7,179 bases of DNA. Source: Candidatus Fermentibacteraceae bacterium (GTDB taxonomy: Bacteria > Fermentibacterota > Fermentibacteria > Fermentibacterales > JCC-6). Shown here piece by piece: positions 1 to 5,892 of this stretch. The translations under genes were made by a program, and so were the position numbers. Where the stretch lies: positions 1 to 7,179 of the forward strand of contig JAUVJW010000091.1 in assembly GCA_030596465.1 (NCBI GenBank). The letters run 5' to 3'. The stretch's first letter is position 1; the number at the start of each line of letters is the position of its first letter. The notes beneath the pieces are model-generated. The model searched no databases, was not told where the DNA came from, and was given only the letters and a program-made list of their open reading frames with translations.

Positions 1-603
1 CATAATTCCCGCTGACTGCTGCGCAGGCTTAGTTTTCAACTCGCCGGAGGCATTCAGATACGGCAGAAGTGTCAGATGAACAAAAACCGCGTTCTCCGGT
101 CCAAGCTCCACTCTGAGTTGCCTGAGAGCTTCAAGGAAAGGACTGGACTCAATATCGCCGGCGGTCCCGCCTATTTCTGTAATAACAATGTCAGCGCCGG
201 TATCAGCGCACAACAAAATGGCTTTCTTGATTTCATCTGTAATATGGGGAACAACCTGAACGGTTCCTCCCAGATATCCCCCCCGCCGCTCTCTCCGTAT
301 TACTGTGGAGTAAATGCGACCTGTGGTGTAATTACTCTGTTTTGTACACGTGACCCCCGCAAAGCGCTCATAATGTCCAAGATCAAGATCTGCCTCAGCT
401 CCATCGTCTGTCACATACACCTCGCCATGCTGGTAAGGTGACATTGTTCCGGGATCAACATTCAGATAAGGATCAAGTTTCTGCAGGAATACCTTGTAGC
501 CCCTCTGCTTGAGAAGAAGAGCCACCGAAGCAGCTGTTATTCCCTTTCCAAGGGAAGAAACCACTCCCCCGGTAATAAACAGATGTTTTACCGACTTATT
601 CAT
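1..603 (-). CDS. pyrG: CTP synthase, N-terminal synthetase domain (partial, runs off the left edge)
   Basis: CTP synthase makes CTP from UTP, ATP and glutamine in the cytoplasm, the last step of pyrimidine nucleotide synthesis. The window holds the first 201 codons, translated from the reverse strand, which is most of the amidoligase (synthetase) domain; the glutaminase domain lies beyond the edge. Diagnostic segments are the P-loop TGGVVSSLGKG (residues 11-21), KLDPYLNVDPGTMSPYQHGEV (42-62, conserved almost letter for letter in the family), DLDLGHYERF (72-81), TTGRIYS (93-99), GGYLGGTVQVVPHIT (108-122) and EIGGTAGDIES (143-153). Asp74 and Glu143 match the Mg-binding pair of the E. coli enzyme. 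The ATG at 603 is preceded by GGAGGG (616-611) at 7 nt, which fixes the start. The uridine-nucleotide loop, normally KTKPTQHSV, reads KTKPAQQSA (190-198), a deviation discussed in the findings. It is last of three same-direction genes, 69 nt after the response regulator; no terminator hairpin is visible in that gap. Confidence 0.96.
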   Translation of the reverse strand, partial: MNKSVKHLFITGGVVSSLGKGITAASVALLLKQRGYKVFLQKLDPYLNVDPGTMSPYQHGEVYVTDDGAEADLDLGHYERFAGVTCTKQSNYTTGRIYSTVIRRERRGGYLGGTVQVVPHITDEIKKAILLCADTGADIVITEIGGTAGDIESSPFLEALRQLRVELGPENAVFVHLTLLPYLNASGELKTKPAQQSAGIM

Positions 604-672
604 CGCAATTCCCTCCGTGAATATTTGCAGAAAAAACAAAAGAAGAATATACGAAAATATCAATTGTCTGAT

Positions 673-1686
673 TTATGCTTCAGCAATCTCCGGAATGGAA
701 AGAAAAGCATTAACAAGCTGAGGATCGAATTGTGTTGAACTGTTGAGTCTGATCTCTTCTCTGGCATTTTCGGGAAGGATTGCCGGGCGATAAGGTCGTT
801 CGGTAATCATTGCGCTGAACGCATCACAGATCGCGAGAATTCTTCCCATCAGTGGAATACTATCCCCCTTGAGACCATCGGGATAACCCGAACCGTCAAA
901 TCTTTCATGATGATGCCTTGCCCCGTCTATCACAGCAGCCAGTGAGGGAAGCGAGCCAAGTATCTCCGCAGCCTTTGCCGGATGGTTTTTCATAACATCA
1001 AATTCACTGGCGGTAAGAAGCTCCTTTTTCATAAGAATGCTCTCTGGTACACCAATCTTGCCGATGTCATGAAGCTTACCGGCAATTCTGGCGGTCTGAA
1101 TATTCTTCTCATCCAATCCTATTCTACGGGAAAGAAGAACTGCAAAATCGGCGACCTGCTCAGAGTGATGCAGTGTATATCCATCTCTGGCTCCGATAGC
1201 TGCGGCAAATCCGTCAATAGCAGCCATGAACAACTGCTGATTCAGTTCGATCTCTTTGATGTAACTGTTAACCAGATTACTGTATGAATCAGATACAGCA
1301 AAGGAGGAAAGTACAGCCTCAATGAGCTGCCTTTTCTTAAATGGTTTGTGTATTACATGCTGAACACCCCTGGAAAGAGCGAAACGCACATCATCCGGAG
1401 AAATGTATCCTGACACAAGTATGAAGGGAGCCAGAATGTGTTCCCGCCGACACCAGCTGAGAAGATCAATTCCTGTTTCTCCCCCCGGCATAGCAATGTC
1501 ACTGAGTATTACATCAATATTGAAGCCCTTCAAACAGTAACGCGCTCGGGCTACCGATTCGGCACAAACTACATTCACTTCCAGTTCAGAAAGATATGCT
1601 TTAATAACTTTTCTGACAGCCTCTTCGTCATCCACCACCAGAATAGTTTTCCCTTTGAGTCTTCTTTTCTCAACAGCATTTATCAT
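673..1686 (-). CDS. Response regulator with C-terminal HD-GYP domain (probable cyclic-di-GMP phosphodiesterase, RpfG-like)
   Basis: A 337-residue cytoplasmic two-component output protein. Residues 13-128 form a CheY-type receiver: acidic pair Asp19-Asp20, phospho-acceptor Asp63 in ILSDIAMPG, Ser92 in the switch position and Lys114-Pro115. A helical linker (about 130-155) leads to an HD-GYP domain (about 155-333) with HSEQV (174-178), HDIGK (206-210), a histidine cluster HHHERFDGSGYPDGL (258-272) containing the Gly-Tyr-Pro signature at 267-269, and RPYRP (297-301). Proteins of this build hydrolyse cyclic-di-GMP to GMP with a di- or tri-iron/metal centre, controlled by phosphorylation; all main metal and phosphorylation residues appear present, so I expect it to be active. 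No sensor kinase lies in the window, so its partner is unknown. The ATG at 1686 follows AGAAGGG at about 8 nt. It sits 65 nt after the EamA gene; an AT-rich TATATT stretch in that gap could be a weak internal promoter. The stop is TAA at 675-673. Confidence 0.93.
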   Translation of the reverse strand: MINAVEKRRLKGKTILVVDDEEAVRKVIKAYLSELEVNVVCAESVARARYCLKGFNIDVILSDIAMPGGETGIDLLSWCRREHILAPFILVSGYISPDDVRFALSRGVQHVIHKPFKKRQLIEAVLSSFAVSDSYSNLVNSYIKEIELNQQLFMAAIDGFAAAIGARDGYTLHHSEQVADFAVLLSRRIGLDEKNIQTARIAGKLHDIGKIGVPESILMKKELLTASEFDVMKNHPAKAAEILGSLPSLAAVIDGARHHHERFDGSGYPDGLKGDSIPLMGRILAICDAFSAMITERPYRPAILPENAREEIRLNSSTQFDPQLVNAFLSIPEIAEA

Positions 1687-1751
1687 TGTAATCCCTTCTT
1701 CACTACATAATATAGAAGAATCCGGACAGGAAAAACCCTCATGGCAAATCT

Positions 1752-2630
1752 CTATACCTCTTCACCTTTTCGCGATTTCTTCTCCAGTAAAATTCCTCCC
1801 GCAACGAGCAGTAATCCAATCACTGTGGAGGGAGCGATCTTCTCGCCTACAACAACCGCGATTGGCACCAGGGCAAGAAATGGAGTCAGGAAGATCATTC
1901 CACTTACCACGGCCGTGGATGATGTCCATCTCAGCGCGGTGTTCCACATAATATAGGTAAGCCCCATCTCGAAAACCCCTATATAAAGTACCCATGGCAA
2001 GATACCCGGATGAAGAGAAAACTCCTGCCCGGTTACAATGCCGTATACAAACAGATAAGTGGATCCAGAGACAAACCCGGCGGAAAGCACGGCAATTGTT
2101 TCGCCTTTATTTCGGGTATTCAACAACCAGTAAACAGCCCAGATCAAAGTACTCGCGAATGCAAGAAGCAGTGGCACAGTTGATATTTCAAATGTGCTGC
2201 GCCCCGCAAGGGCAAGGAGCAACACTCCGGAAAAGCTTAGAAGAATTCCCCCAAGACCTTTCATATTCAACCTCTGGCCCAGAAGGGGAACCGAAAGAAG
2301 CACAAGCATCACCGGCCACAGGTAATTAACAACCATTGCAATCTGGGCCGGAAGTCCATGGTAAGCACTGAGAAGAACAAGATAGTAAAGAAAAGGGTTC
2401 AGAAAACCGAGGTAGAGACCGGACAGCATATCAGCTTTGTTGACCCGGATTCTTCCCACTGCCAGCGCAATACCAAATACCACTGTGGAAATAACCGATC
2501 CGGAAAATACAACCAGCCACGGAGATCCAAAAAGCAGGGCTTTCTTGAAAGCCGTTGCCGCGCCAGACCAGCACAGAACCGAAATAAGTGCCAGCAGAAT
2601 TGCTGATTTATCTGATTTTCTGAGAATCAT
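1752..2630 (-). CDS. EamA/DMT superfamily inner-membrane transporter
   Basis: A 292-residue polytopic membrane protein with about ten hydrophobic helices, roughly at residues 9-27, 37-58, 68-89, 95-116, 124-143, 150-170, 178-199, 208-229, 237-261 and 265-283. The two halves show the internal duplication typical of the EamA (DUF6) fold: NYLWPVMLVLLSVPLLGQRL (102-121) followed by a glycine-rich helix in half one, and FLTPFLALVPIAVVVGEKI (247-265) followed by VIGLLLVAGGILL (270-282) in half two. Length is usual for the family. Members export amino acids or other small metabolites, but substrate cannot be read from sequence; NYLWP is reminiscent of the amino-acid-exporter branch. The short charged tail KKSRKGEEV fits a cytoplasmic C-terminus. 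The ATG at 2630 is preceded by GGAGAA (2640-2635) at 4 nt. It is the first gene of the minus-strand run and is divergent from nrdD. No convincing promoter for it was found by eye. Confidence 0.93.
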   Translation of the reverse strand: MILRKSDKSAILLALISVLCWSGAATAFKKALLFGSPWLVVFSGSVISTVVFGIALAVGRIRVNKADMLSGLYLGFLNPFLYYLVLLSAYHGLPAQIAMVVNYLWPVMLVLLSVPLLGQRLNMKGLGGILLSFSGVLLLALAGRSTFEISTVPLLLAFASTLIWAVYWLLNTRNKGETIAVLSAGFVSGSTYLFVYGIVTGQEFSLHPGILPWVLYIGVFEMGLTYIMWNTALRWTSSTAVVSGMIFLTPFLALVPIAVVVGEKIAPSTVIGLLLVAGGILLEKKSRKGEEV

Positions 2631-2720
2631 GTTATTCTCCGCGAATTGGCCGCAACATACCGGGATTCGTACACAGCTGCCAGCGTTCCGGGCAGTAACA
2701 CAAAACTGACTTGAAAAACT

Positions 2721-2739
2721 GGTAAATACAAAATTTACC
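2721..2739. repeat. Perfect 7-bp inverted repeat, possible operator
   Basis: GGTAAAT (2721-2727), five bases ACAAA, then ATTTACC (2733-2739). The 19-bp dyad is the size expected for a dimeric helix-turn-helix repressor site. It lies about 90 bp upstream of the transporter start and about 90 bp upstream of the nrdD promoter candidate. No regulator gene is nearby to name, and as RNA the hairpin would be weak and AU-rich. Confidence 0.4.
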
Positions 2740-2805
2740 TGAAATCACCTATTTCGTTGATAAATAAGAGGATGTGTCAATATGTGGGCTTTTGGAGGCC
2801 GTCTT

Positions 2806-2821
2806 ATACTATATGTTGTGG
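2806..2821 (+). promoter_or_regulatory. NrdR box 1 (probable)
   Basis: The 16-mer ATACTATATGTTGTGG matches the published NrdR consensus ACACWATATATWGTGT at 13 of 16 positions, counted by hand, including the core CTATAT and the TTGTG arm. NrdR is the ATP/dATP-sensing repressor of bacterial ribonucleotide reductase operons, and the site lies just upstream of nrdD, exactly where such boxes are found. Confidence 0.7.
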
Positions 2822-2829
2822 TTTGCCCG

Positions 2830-2858
2830 TTGCGCCACCATAGGCAGTGTGTTATTAT
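2830..2858 (+). promoter_or_regulatory. Candidate promoter of the nrd operon
   Basis: A -35-like TTGCGC (2830-2835), 17-bp spacer and -10-like TATTAT (2853-2858) predict a transcription start near 2865 and a leader of about 60 nt. The -10 element is good (TATTAT, 5 of 6 to TATAAT) and the -35 element is weak (3 of 6). One NrdR-like palindrome lies just upstream and the other fills most of the spacer, so bound NrdR would block polymerase. The same -35 hexamer and spacing recur in the promoter candidate of the AOR gene. Confidence 0.5.
2835..2850 (+). promoter_or_regulatory. NrdR box 2 (probable, weaker)
   Basis: The 16-mer CCACCATAGGCAGTGT matches the NrdR consensus at 11 of 16 positions, with the outer arms (CAC and GTGT) conserved and the centre degenerate. 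Its start is 29 bp after box 1, close to the roughly three helical turns typical of NrdR box pairs though a little short of the usual 31-32 bp. Confidence 0.55.
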
Positions 2859-2923
2859 CGGTCCGTGAGAGGTGATTTATACAGGGGTCTATTTTCATGG
2901 AATGTTAGGGGTGTTACTGTCTT

Positions 2924-5038
2924 ATGGACTGGCTGGTCAGAAAACGTAGCGGTAAAGTTGTTTCGTACAGAAAATCCAGAATTGAAAATGCCATAGATCG
3001 AGCTCTAAAGGCATCCAGCACCGAAGGTTCCAGCAGAGAGATGGCAGACCAGGTTGAAGCGAGTTTATACATGAGCTTCTTCAAGGTTGGTTCTATTCCC
3101 ACAATTGAGCAGATACAGGATTTTATTGAAGAAACACTGATGCTCAGAAAGCTAACTGCTGCCGCCAGAAGTTTTATCCTTTACAGGGAAAAACGAAGTG
3201 AAGCCCGGGATGTCTCAGCCATATTCAAGGGAATGGACTCTCTCGTAAGTGACTACATAGGCAGACAGGACTGGCGTGTAAACGAAAACTCCAATATGAA
3301 CTACAGCCTTCAGGGGTTGAACTTCTATCTGTCCAGTTCTATAACGGCCAGATACTGGCTCTCAAAGATTTATACACCTCAGATAAAGGAATTCCAGGAC
3401 AGCGGCGACATGCATATACACGATCTTGGCATCCTGGGTCCTTACTGTGTCGGATGGGATCTGACGGAATTGCTCCAGGGAGGTTTTCTTGGTGCCCGGG
3501 GAAAGATAGAATCAAAACCGGCCTCCCACCTCAGAACTGCTCTCGGGCAGATTGTCAACTTCTTCTACACTCTTCAGGGAGAAGCCGCCGGTGCGCAGGC
3601 ATTCAGCAACTTTGATACCCTGCTGGCTCCGTTTATCAGATATGATGACCTCTCCTGTGAACAAGTAACTCAGTGCCTGCAGGAGTTTCTTTTCAATATC
3701 AATGTTCCTACCCGTGTAGGCTTTCAGACTCCATTCACTAACATTACCATGGATCTCCGGGTTCCCTCAACCCACAAAGACCTTCATGTGATAATAGGTG
3801 GTGTGGAGAAGCCGGAAACTTACGGTGATTTCCAGGATGAGATGAATACTCTTAACCGAGCTTTCAGCGAGTTGATGATGGAAGGTGATGCCAAGGGAAG
3901 AGTATTCACATTCCCTATTCCCACATACAACATAACCTCGGACTTCAACTGGGAGGATGATGACCTTCAACCCCTGTGGGAAATGACAGGAAAGTACGGT
4001 ATCCCCTACTTCAGCAACTTTGTCAACTCCGACATGAGCCCGGAAGACTCCAGATCAATGTGCTGCAGGCTTCGTCTGGATAACCGTGAATTGAAAGCCA
4101 GAGGTGGCGGTCTCTTCGGATCCAATCCTCTTACAGGTTCCATAGGCGTGGTCACTGTAAATATCCCCCGGATTGCCCTTGTCACAGGTGGCGATAGAGA
4201 CGCGTTCTTCCAGAGGCTCGGATCAGTAATGGAGTCTGCCAGAGAATCCCTTGAACTGAAAAGAAAATTCGTCGAAGAGCTGACAGAGAGAGGCCTTTAC
4301 CCCTACACCCGCCATTACCTGAGACATGTTAAAGAAGAGGCAGGTGCTTTCTGGTCAAACCATTTCAGTACAATCGGCCTTATTGGAATGAACGAGGGTG
4401 CCCTGAACTTTATGGGCAAAGGAATTATCACGCCTGAGGGCAGGGAATGGTCTCTTGAAGTACTGGACTTTATGCGGGAAAAACTCACTGAATTTCAGGT
4501 TGAAACCAATCACCTGTACAACCTTGAGGCATCCCCCGCAGAAGGTGCCAGCTACCGTCTGGCAAATAAAGACAGCAAAGAGTTCTCCGAAGCAGCACAC
4601 CAGGGATTGTCAAACCCTTACTACACCAACTCGGTGCATCTTCCGGTAAACACTCACCTGGACATCTATAATCTCCTGAAACACCAGGACGAACTTCAGA
4701 CCAGATTCACCGGCGGTACTGTGGTTCATCTTTTCATAGGAGAAGCTATCACAGACTGGCGAATGGTCAGAACACTCGCGAAGAAAATAGTTACAAATTT
4801 CAAGCTTCCGTATTTCAGCTTCACTCCTACATTCAGCATCTGCCCGGTTCACGGATACATATCGGGAGAACACTTCATCTGCCCCTACCCGCACACCGAC
4901 GAGGAAATCAGTAAATACGGAGAAATAACAGAAGCGGCTTTAACGCTTCCCAGTGACAGTTACAGAGATATTGAAGAAACACACGGTGAGACTGTACCCT
5001 CACTATTCCTGAATATTGAAAAGGTGGATATCAAATGA
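2924..5038 (+). CDS. nrdD: Anaerobic (class III) ribonucleoside-triphosphate reductase, catalytic chain lacking its glycyl-radical domain
   Basis: Reduces ribonucleoside triphosphates to deoxynucleotides in anaerobic cells. The 704 residues begin with an ATP-cone allosteric domain (about 3-92; VRKRSGKVVSYRKSRIENAI). The ten-stranded barrel follows: DMHIHDLG (162-169), YCVGWDL (174-180) with Cys175, TPFTNITMDL (269-278), FTFPIPTYNIT (328-338), the thiyl-radical segment SMCCRLRLDNREL (378-390; Cys380-Cys381), GGGLFGSNPLTGSIGVVTVNIPR (394-416) and NLEASPAEGASYRL (533-546). Near the end is TPTFSICPVHGYISGEHFICPYPH (634-657). Normal NrdD continues with a second CxxC and a glycyl-radical motif; here CPxC is CPYPH and the chain ends in an unfamiliar 47-residue tail. 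The radical motif is encoded by the next ORF, overlapped by 4 nt. The protein should therefore be inactive alone and need that peptide plus NrdG. The ATG follows AGGGGTG at 10 nt; length before the tail is normal. I have not assigned the reductant subtype (formate or redoxin). Confidence 0.95.
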   Translation: MDWLVRKRSGKVVSYRKSRIENAIDRALKASSTEGSSREMADQVEASLYMSFFKVGSIPTIEQIQDFIEETLMLRKLTAAARSFILYREKRSEARDVSAIFKGMDSLVSDYIGRQDWRVNENSNMNYSLQGLNFYLSSSITARYWLSKIYTPQIKEFQDSGDMHIHDLGILGPYCVGWDLTELLQGGFLGARGKIESKPASHLRTALGQIVNFFYTLQGEAAGAQAFSNFDTLLAPFIRYDDLSCEQVTQCLQEFLFNINVPTRVGFQTPFTNITMDLRVPSTHKDLHVIIGGVEKPETYGDFQDEMNTLNRAFSELMMEGDAKGRVFTFPIPTYNITSDFNWEDDDLQPLWEMTGKYGIPYFSNFVNSDMSPEDSRSMCCRLRLDNRELKARGGGLFGSNPLTGSIGVVTVNIPRIALVTGGDRDAFFQRLGSVMESARESLELKRKFVEELTERGLYPYTRHYLRHVKEEAGAFWSNHFSTIGLIGMNEGALNFMGKGIITPEGREWSLEVLDFMREKLTEFQVETNHLYNLEASPAEGASYRLANKDSKEFSEAAHQGLSNPYYTNSVHLPVNTHLDIYNLLKHQDELQTRFTGGTVVHLFIGEAITDWRMVRTLAKKIVTNFKLPYFSFTPTFSICPVHGYISGEHFICPYPHTDEEISKYGEITEAALTLPSDSYRDIEETHGETVPSLFLNIEKVDIK
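5021..5027 (+). promoter_or_regulatory. Ribosome binding site of the stand-alone glycyl-radical ORF
   Basis: AAGGTGG, one mismatch from AAGGAGG, lies within the last codons of nrdD and 7 nt before the ATG at 5035. The near-ideal strength and spacing argue that the small ORF is translated by its own initiation, probably coupled to nrdD termination, and is not merely the debris of a frameshift. Confidence 0.7.
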
Positions 5039-5187
5039 GCACAGCAACAAAAACGGTAAAAGCAGTTAAAGCAGAGGTTTACTCAAGGGTAGTCGGTTAC
5101 TACCGCCCTGTTCAGGACTGGAACAGAGGTAAACAGGAAGAGTTTTCAGAGAGAGAGTATATCAACTTGAAAGTAGATAAGGACTAG
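5035..5187 (+). CDS. Stand-alone glycyl-radical domain of anaerobic ribonucleotide reductase (50 residues)
   Basis: This 50-codon gene starts at an ATG overlapping the nrdD stop (ATGA) and ends with TAG at 5185-5187. After a lysine-rich lead (residues 1-13) it reads EVYSRVVGYYRPVQDWNRG (14-32) then KQEEFSEREY (33-42), the C-terminal glycyl-radical signature of class III NrdD proteins. Gly21 in RVVGYY is the predicted radical site. In ordinary NrdD this segment is covalently joined to the catalytic barrel and its loop reaches the active-site cysteine. Here I infer that NrdG abstracts hydrogen from Gly21 of the free peptide, or of a peptide-NrdD complex, and that the loop inserts into NrdD non-covalently. 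The known parallel is GrcA/YfiD, a small glycyl-radical protein that can replace the damaged C-terminus of pyruvate formate-lyase. There is no cysteine in the peptide, so it cannot complete a zinc site. It lies 3 nt before nrdG in the same frame. Domain identity is near certain; function as a separate subunit is inference. Confidence 0.9.
   Translation: MSTATKTVKAVKAEVYSRVVGYYRPVQDWNRGKQEEFSEREYINLKVDKD
5179..5183 (+). promoter_or_regulatory. Ribosome binding site that decides the TTG start of nrdG
   Basis: AAGGA lies within the last codons of the small glycyl-radical ORF, 7 nt before TTG at 5191. An in-frame TAG at 5185-5187 rules out any start further upstream, and the residues right after the TTG already align with normal NrdG N-termini, so TTG is the start. 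Confidence 0.7.
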
Positions 5188-5190
5188 AAC

Positions 5191-5892
5191 TTGATTCGCT
5201 CACTGCAGGGCACAAGCCTGATAGAATACCCCGGCAGAATATCCTCAGTACTTTTTACTGCCGGGTGTAATCTGGCATGTCCCTACTGCCACAACCCGGA
5301 ACTTGTCAATGTTGATCTTCTTGATGGCGAATTCAATCTCAGCCATGACGCAGTAATCCGGGAACTGAATGAAAGAGCCGGTTTTATTGACGCGGTGGTT
5401 CTTACCGGCGGTGAACCTCTTCTGTACGAAAGCAACATTGATCTTCTCCGGCGAATTAGGGAAGAAACACCTCTGGCAATAAAGCTGGACACCAACGGTA
5501 CATATCCGGACAGGTTGAAAAGAGCCCTTCCCTTTGTAGATTTTGTCGCCATGGATCTTAAAGCCAGTCCTGAGAAATACATTTACGCCACAGGAGGCAG
5601 AGCGAGATTTACCCATGTAAGGGAAAGTGCCATTCTGCTCATCAATCAGGAAGATATCGAATACGAATTCCGCTCAACAATGGTTCCCGGAATTATCAAT
5701 GCGGAAGACGTTCTGCATCTCCTTGATGAATTCGCCCCGGCTAAAATCAAAAGGTATGCTCTTCAGATCTTCCGGTCAGAGAAAACTCTCTCTTCAGAAC
5801 TCAAAGGTATGCCGTCATACCCCCAGGGATACATTGAGGCTCTCGCGGAAAAAATGGTTGACCGGGTTGAGGATATTCAACTCCGGGTCTGA
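5191..5892 (+). CDS. nrdG: Anaerobic ribonucleotide reductase activating protein, radical SAM
   Basis: A 233-residue radical-SAM activase that uses a [4Fe-4S] cluster and S-adenosylmethionine to generate the glycyl radical of NrdD. The N-terminus RSLQGTSLIEYPGRISSVLF (3-22) is typical. Cluster cysteines are Cys26, Cys30 and Cys33 in CNLACPYCHNPELV, the SAM-binding GGEP is at 73-76 in VVLTGGEPLL, and later strands carry KLDTNGTYP and FVAMDLKASPEKY. Length fits the longer NrdG branch often annotated as the pyruvate-formate-lyase-activating-like family, but its position in the nrd operon sets the role. The start is TTG, 3 nt after the glycyl-radical ORF stop, so all three genes are almost surely cotranscribed and translationally coupled. 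Its target should be Gly21 of the 50-residue peptide. The 3' end overlaps the convergent E1-like gene by 16 nt. Confidence 0.94.
   Translation: MIRSLQGTSLIEYPGRISSVLFTAGCNLACPYCHNPELVNVDLLDGEFNLSHDAVIRELNERAGFIDAVVLTGGEPLLYESNIDLLRRIREETPLAIKLDTNGTYPDRLKRALPFVDFVAMDLKASPEKYIYATGGRARFTHVRESAILLINQEDIEYEFRSTMVPGIINAEDVLHLLDEFAPAKIKRYALQIFRSEKTLSSELKGMPSYPQGYIEALAEKMVDRVEDIQLRV

Larger units (their letters stand above)
2631..2923. other. Divergent intergenic region between the transporter gene and nrdD
   Basis: This 293-nt non-coding stretch separates two outward-facing genes. The part near the transporter holds its ribosome binding site and a weak 5-bp hairpin (CTGCC/GGCAG, near 2679-2697). 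The middle has a perfect 7-bp inverted repeat at 2721-2739 in AT-rich DNA. The part near nrdD has two NrdR-box-like palindromes, a promoter candidate at 2830-2858 and an untranslated leader of roughly 60 nt ending in AGGGGTG (2907-2913). The in-frame ATG at 2897 is followed within three codons by TAG, so it cannot extend nrdD. No riboswitch or small RNA was recognised. Confidence 0.75.

Noticed and set aside
76..441. Plus-strand open frame opposite pyrG
   Set aside because: It lies fully antisense to the clearly conserved pyrG and its translation resembles no protein family.
2679..2697. CTGCC/GGCAG hairpin in the transporter leader as an attenuator
   Set aside because: Only 5 bp with a 9-nt loop and no T-run or recognisable riboswitch core.
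2757..2785. TTGATA at 2757-2762 as an FNR half site or a second nrd -35 element
   Set aside because: The partner ATCAA half is absent at FNR spacing, and no acceptable -10 lies 16-18 bp downstream.
2742..2878. Nine-base inverted pair AAATCACCT (2742-2750) and AGGTGATTT (2870-2878)
   Set aside because: A 9-bp match within a 300-bp region is not rare by chance, and the arms are about 120 bp apart with no other symmetry.
5018..5038. Programmed -1 frameshift joining nrdD to the glycyl-radical ORF
   Set aside because: A fusion must occur between the TGA at 5017-5019 and the nrdD stop. The only run of As is GAAAAGG, which is not a proper slippery heptamer, and no downstream stem-loop is evident. 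The strong ribosome binding site supports separate initiation. Not excluded, but less likely.
5864..5883. Stem-loop at the convergent ends of nrdG and the E1-like gene as a bidirectional terminator
   Set aside because: The 7-bp stem has a G-T pair, lies inside both coding ends and has no T-run on either strand.
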